DNA of 8,673 nt from Streptosporangiaceae bacterium (lineage in GTDB: Bacteria > Actinomycetota > Actinomycetes > Streptosporangiales > Streptosporangiaceae): assembly GCA_030045295.1 (NCBI GenBank), contig JASIGD010000081.1:1-8673 (forward strand), given 5' to 3'. The notes beneath the pieces are model-generated. The model searched no databases, was not told the origin of the DNA, and was given only the letters and a program-made list of their open reading frames with translations. Positions 6,018-8,673 of the stretch are shown here, piece after piece (positions within the stretch are counted from its first letter, which is position 1; each line of letters opens with the position of its first letter). The translations under genes and the position numbers were made by a program.

Positions 6018-6896
6018 ATGCCACGTGAGGACAGCCCTGCCGCGCTGACCGATGATGACAGAGGCAGCGCCGACGACGATCTGCTCCAGGCACAGGAACG
6101 GCACCGCGCGGTACAGCGCGCGCTGGCAGATGCCCTTCAGCTTGCGCGACTGCAGGTCGAGGTGCTGGTCCGGCTAGATGAGGCCGATAGGGCAGGAGAC
6201 GATGAGGCGGTGCTGCGCTGCCATGCCGAGCTTGATCACGTGGTGGCACTGATGGCCGAGGCCGAGGAGATACGCACCGGTGCGCGGGCGGCTCTGTCCG
6301 ACGGGAACGACCTCATCTGCGCGGGCTGCGGCGCTGCGGCCGAGCCGGTGTACGCGACGCCGCGGCTGCTGGCCTACCGATGTAGCCGGTGCGGCTGGAC
6401 GGGGGATGATCCCGCCGCGCAGGCGGAGCGACGGCGCGCGGAGGCAAAAGATGCCGCCGTGGCGGTGGTTGAGCGGGCCGTTGACGGCGTCGGGAATGCC
6501 CTGGCGATACTGGACCACCGCGGGAAGAAGGCCCGCGAGGAGGGCATCAGCGCGCTGCGCCTGCTGCGCGAGGATCTCGCTGCGGTCGACGACCGACTCC
6601 GAAGGACGAAGTTATCAGGTCCCTGGGGTGCCTCGGCCTTGGCATCGCCTTTGTCCAGTTCACCGCGCTCTCCGTCGACGGCGCCCGAGCAGGACGCCAG
6701 GCTGGCCGGATGCCTGGTCAACAGCACCCGCCAGGTCGGCAGTGCGATCGGCCTCGCCGTCCTCGCCACGACCGCCGCCTCGGTCAGCGGCGGATCGCTG
6801 CGCCCCCTGCGCGTCCAGGCGGATCGGCTGGGGCGACCGGGCCGGGGATGTGCAGGATGTCGTCGGCCGCGGCGGCGAGCGCCCGGTCGTGGGTGA
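6018..6896 (+). CDS. Coiled-coil zinc-ribbon protein with chimeric C-terminus
   Basis: A 292-codon frame; AAGGA lies 11 bases before its ATG. I do not recognise the family. Residues about 20-92 are acidic and helical with coiled-coil character. Residues 101-125 form a zinc ribbon: Cys101-x2-Cys104 (CAGCG) and Cys122-x2-Cys125 (CSRCGW). A second charged helical segment (about 133-195, AERRRAEAKDAAVAVVERAV) follows. Up to here it looks like one small cytoplasmic protein. From about residue 200 the character changes. Residues 223-255 read GCLVNSTRQVGSAIGLAVL, a DHA2-family drug transporter segment, and the last 30 residues are Arg/Pro/Gly-rich and run antisense across the 3' end of the exporter gene. 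The frame past about 6600 is therefore probably a rearrangement product, and the original stop codon of the zinc-ribbon gene seems to be lost. Whether the fused protein is made and stable is unknown. Confidence 0.6.
   Translation: MPREDSPAALTDDDRGSADDDLLQAQERHRAVQRALADALQLARLQVEVLVRLDEADRAGDDEAVLRCHAELDHVVALMAEAEEIRTGARAALSDGNDLICAGCGAAAEPVYATPRLLAYRCSRCGWTGDDPAAQAERRRAEAKDAAVAVVERAVDGVGNALAILDHRGKKAREEGISALRLLREDLAAVDDRLRRTKLSGPWGASALASPLSSSPRSPSTAPEQDARLAGCLVNSTRQVGSAIGLAVLATTAASVSGGSLRPLRVQADRLGRPGRGCAGCRRPRRRAPGRG
6620..6800 (+). pseudogene. 3' fragment of a DHA2 (EmrB/QacA-like) MFS drug transporter gene, frameshifted
   Basis: In frame 2, bases 6620-6682 read SLGCLGLGIAFVQFTALSVD, matching the helix before the conserved 'GL.NT.RQ.G' motif of 14-helix MFS drug exporters. 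The motif itself, LAGCLVNSTRQVGSAIG, continues in a different frame (the one used by the zinc-ribbon gene) to about LATTAAS near 6783. The two frames join if one C is removed from CCC at 6684-6686, giving DGAEQDARLAG across the join. The remainder of the transporter, about 400 residues upstream and the last helices downstream, is absent. It is thus a truncated and frameshifted gene end, fused in frame at its second half to the preceding gene. Confidence 0.72.
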
Positions 6897-7824
6897 TGAC
6901 GATGATCGTGCGGCCGGCCATGGCCGAGCGCAGAAGCGGCATAAGGGCACCGGCGCTGGCGGGGTCGAGCCCGGCTGTGGGCTCGTCCAGGATCAGGACG
7001 GGCGCGTCGCGCAGGACGGCCCGGGCCAGCGCGATCCGCTGCCGCTGTCCGCCGGACAGCAGCCGACCGCGCTCGCCGACCTGGGTGCGGTAGCCGTCGG
7101 GCAGGGAGGTGATGACGTCATGGGCGCCGGCCACGCCGGCGGCGGCGTGGATCTGCGCGTCGGTGGCACCGCGGGCCGCGTAGCCGATGTTGTCCCGTAT
7201 CGTGCCCGCGAACAGCAGGTTCTCCTGCTGGAGCAGAGTGATGTTGTACCGGAGGGTCTGCAGGGACAGCTCGCGGATGTCGATGCCGTCGAACTGGATC
7301 CGGCCGCGGTCGGGGTCGTAAAAGCGCAGCAGCAGCCGGGCGATCGTGGTCTTGCCCGCGCCGCTCGGTCCGGTGATGGCGAGCACCTGGCCGGGGCCGG
7401 CCGTGAACGTGAGCTTGTCCACGGCGAGGTGATCGGCGCCCGGGTAAGCGAAGGAGACGGACTCGAAGTTGATCAGCCCGCGGCCGCGCATCCGCCCGCG
7501 GACGGCTGTGGCGCGGTCGGTGACCAGCGGCTTGAACTGGAGGATCTCGGTGACCCTCCGGGCGTTCGCCCGGCCCTCGGCCAGCGTAGACCGGTACCCG
7601 GTCAGGCTCTGGACCTCGGGGTAGATGAAGGTGAGCAGGATGGCCAGCGACAACATCCCGCCCAGGGTGACGCGTCCGCCGGACACCTCCCAGGCGCCGA
7701 CGCCGAATACGACCAGCACGCACAGCGTCTCGACGATGTACATCACGGGCGCGTAGATGGCGTTCAGCCGGGTTTCGGCCATCCTCGCGCGTAGCCACGA
7801 CGCGCCTTCCTCGTGCGTAGCCAC
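6784..7824 (-). CDS. ABC exporter, C-terminal half: TM5-6 and ATPase domain (frame-split gene)
   Basis: A 346-residue frame carrying the end of an ABC exporter. It begins inside a 26-bp duplication with an internal GTG (7824-7822). Membrane helices 5 and 6 lie at about 22-44 and 52-72. The nucleotide-binding domain is complete: aromatic A-loop Tyr127, Walker A GPSGAGKTT (152-160), Q-loop Gln199/200, signature LSGGQRQR (256-263), Walker B VLILDE (276-281) and H-loop His312 in ITHD. These are the marks of a type IV (MsbA/LmrA-like) exporter subunit. Without helices 1-4 this half cannot pump on its own. It overlaps the upstream half by 61 bases in another frame, so coupled reinitiation at the internal GTG is conceivable but no Shine-Dalgarno sequence is evident. 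Its 3' end overlaps the + strand MFS remnant; the final residues (PVAPADPPGRAGGAAIRR) do not look conserved. Confidence 0.85.
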   Translation of the reverse strand: MATHEEGASWLRARMAETRLNAIYAPVMYIVETLCVLVVFGVGAWEVSGGRVTLGGMLSLAILLTFIYPEVQSLTGYRSTLAEGRANARRVTEILQFKPLVTDRATAVRGRMRGRGLINFESVSFAYPGADHLAVDKLTFTAGPGQVLAITGPSGAGKTTIARLLLRFYDPDRGRIQFDGIDIRELSLQTLRYNITLLQQENLLFAGTIRDNIGYAARGATDAQIHAAAGVAGAHDVITSLPDGYRTQVGERGRLLSGGQRQRIALARAVLRDAPVLILDEPTAGLDPASAGALMPLLRSAMAGRTIIVITHDRALAAAADDILHIPGPVAPADPPGRAGGAAIRR

Positions 7825-8549
7825 GACGCGCCTTCCTCGTGCAGCCGCAGCGCCTGATAGGACTGGCGATTGAAGGCCTGCACCAGCGCCTGGTTGGACA
7901 AGCTTTCTTCCACCGCGGTGGAAATCGAGCCGTTCGCCTCACGCTCCTGCCCCGCCGCCCGGGCCAGGCGCCCGGAGAAGGCCCGGGAAACCAGCCAGAA
8001 CAGCGGCGCGACAGCGAAGGCGAGCAGGGCCAGGCTCGAGCTGATCACGACCGCGGCGGCCGCGAGCAGCAGCAGGCTGACCGCGGCGGCGGCGGCTGCG
8101 GCCAGCCCGGAGCAAACCAGGCCCTCGATCACCTCGAGGTCGTCGAGAAGGCGGACCATCAGGTCACCTAGCCGCTTGCGGTCGAAGAAGTCCAGCGAGA
8201 GCCACTGCGCGTGGGCGAACACGCCATCCCGCAGCCGCAGCAGGAACCGCTCCCGGGTCAGCGCGCTGAGGTAACCGCCGATGAACATGACGCCCGCGGC
8301 CGCGACGGCAATGCCCAGCCACGCCGCGGCCAGCGGCCAGAAGCTCGCGAGGCGGTGTTCCGCCAGCACTTTATCGGTGATGATATCGAAAACGATGACC
8401 GTGCCGATCTCGCTGATCGTGATGGCTATCGGGAGGATCGCGCCCAGCAATAGCCGACCCCGGTCGCCGCGCGTGTAAGGCCAGAACCGGCGCAGGATAT
8501 CCCGGATCGACTCGCCGTCTGCCTCAGCCGCGGATATCTGCTGCGCCAT
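7764..8549 (-). CDS. ABC exporter, N-terminal half: TM1-4 (frame-split gene)
   Basis: A 261-residue frame with the first part of the exporter membrane domain. The start is ATG at 8549-8547 with GAGGGAG five bases before it. Membrane helices lie at about 33-55, 72-94, 143-165 and 166-190. The segment FAHAQWLSLDFFDRKRLGDLMVRLLDD between helices 2 and 3 is the usual intracellular coupling region ('L...FFD....G.L..R...D'). The helix EESLSNQALVQAFNRQ is also typical of the family. At residue 237 (HEEGASWLR) the frame enters a 26-bp tandem duplication, shifts relative to the rest of the gene, and ends 24 residues later in an unrelated tail (RGYARGWPKPG). Removing one copy of the repeat joins this half to the next in a 579-residue protein, normal for the family. 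Substrate unknown. Confidence 0.85.
   Translation of the reverse strand: MAQQISAAEADGESIRDILRRFWPYTRGDRGRLLLGAILPIAITISEIGTVIVFDIITDKVLAEHRLASFWPLAAAWLGIAVAAAGVMFIGGYLSALTRERFLLRLRDGVFAHAQWLSLDFFDRKRLGDLMVRLLDDLEVIEGLVCSGLAAAAAAAVSLLLLAAAAVVISSSLALLAFAVAPLFWLVSRAFSGRLARAAGQEREANGSISTAVEESLSNQALVQAFNRQSYQALRLHEEGASWLRTRKARRGYARGWPKPG
7790..7841 (-). repeat. Exact 26-bp tandem duplication breaking the exporter frame
   Basis: Bases 7790-7815 and 7816-7841 are identical, head to tail. On the coding strand each copy covers the codons for HEEGASWLR. Because 26 is not a multiple of three, the second copy shifts the frame. With one copy the minus strand reads RLHEEGASWLRARMAETRL, continuous with both halves of the exporter. 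Confidence 0.97.
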
Positions 8550-8554
8550 CGTCG

Positions 8555-8561
8555 CTCCCTC
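8555..8561 (-). promoter_or_regulatory. Ribosome binding site of the exporter gene
   Basis: On the minus strand GAGGGAG ends five bases before the ATG at 8549, a strong Shine-Dalgarno match that fixes the start. Confidence 0.75.
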
Positions 8562-8563
8562 GG

Positions 8564-8597
8564 GCCGGCGGCCACCACGGTGAGGATGGCCGCCGGC
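8564..8597 (-). promoter_or_regulatory. 11-bp GC hairpin beside the exporter ribosome binding site
   Basis: GCCGGCGGCCA (8564-8574) and TGGCCGCCGGC (8587-8597) are perfect inverted repeats around a 12-base loop. On the minus strand the stem ends two bases before the Shine-Dalgarno sequence. It could be the terminator of a gene further upstream (no T-run), an operator, or a leader hairpin influencing translation of the exporter. Confidence 0.45.
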
Positions 8598-8673
8598 TTC
8601 CCGGACTTACCGCTCAGCCGCTACTACTTGCACAGCGGCTTGTGCGCGAGCGGCTTTGGCCTACGCCGCCGCC
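8598..8673 (-). other. Possible end of another minus-strand gene
   Basis: The edge of the window is open in two minus-strand frames. One ends ...AHKPLCK at two TAG codons (8626-8621), the other ...RCASSSG at TGA (8616-8614). Either could be the C-terminus of a gene that starts beyond the window, followed by the hairpin at 8564-8597. Too little is visible to choose or to name a product. Confidence 0.2.

Noticed and set aside
6280..7794. A 504-codon open frame on the + strand
   Set aside because: It runs antisense across the exporter's ATPase domain and in another frame through the zinc-ribbon gene. It has no family motif, and its length is explained by high GC and codon bias of the opposite strand.
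7790..7841. Programmed ribosomal frameshift site
   Set aside because: The frame change is fully explained by the exact 26-bp duplication. I saw no slippery heptamer with a following structure that would be needed to read through.
1..8673. Insertion sequence, integrase or attachment site
   Set aside because: Despite several gene fragments, I found no transposase or recombinase coding sequence and no terminal inverted repeat pair bordering the module.
8598..8673. RiPP precursor peptide upstream of the ABC exporter (Cys/Ser-containing ends)
   Set aside because: Only the last 15-19 codons are visible in two competing frames, without a start or leader. The idea cannot be supported.

Overview
This window is GC-rich DNA with GTG starts and compact, partly overlapping genes. 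It also carries a lipoprotein signal and repeat-type extracellular domains common in Actinomycetota. I infer a high-GC Gram-positive actinomycete, but nothing here fixes the genus.

Layout: (1) Bases 2-235 are the C-terminal end of a VOC/glyoxalase-fold protein on the + strand. (2) Bases 236-691 have no intact gene. They hold a short antisense remnant of a CHAD-domain gene (281-367) and then a visibly A/T-richer stretch that runs up to the next operon and probably contains its promoter. (3) Bases 692-5847 form one + strand five-gene module: a MacA/HlyD-like adaptor, a MacB-type ATPase, a MacB/FtsX-type permease, a single-pass membrane protein with a DUF5666-like domain, and a small lipoprotein with an internal duplication. 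The gaps are 16, -4, 28 and 25 bases, so co-transcription is very likely. The ATPase and permease would form the mechanotransmission-type ABC pump in the membrane. The adaptor would extend outward, and the last two proteins are probably surface-exposed accessories. The substrate cannot be read from the sequence. (4) Bases 5848-6017 carry a leftover piece of an ABC ATPase gene (signature motif) and a small palindrome. (5) Bases 6018-6896 encode an unrecognised coiled-coil/zinc-ribbon protein whose reading frame runs on into the frameshifted 3' end of a DHA2-family (EmrB/QacA-like) drug transporter gene. (6) Bases 8549-6784 (- strand) encode an ABC exporter with fused membrane and nucleotide-binding domains. 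It is split into two overlapping frames by an exact 26-bp tandem duplication. (7) Bases 8550-8673 hold its Shine-Dalgarno sequence, a strong hairpin and perhaps the end of another gene.

The most striking points are the adaptor and the split exporter. The adaptor has long, regular heptad arms, a Pro/Ser tip bracketed by the protein's only two cysteines, and a large poly-Ser insertion. In the exporter, deleting exactly one 26-bp copy restores a 579-residue reading frame. The window also contains several fragments of other genes (CHAD, ABC ATPase, MFS), which suggests repeated rearrangement on both sides of the intact five-gene module.
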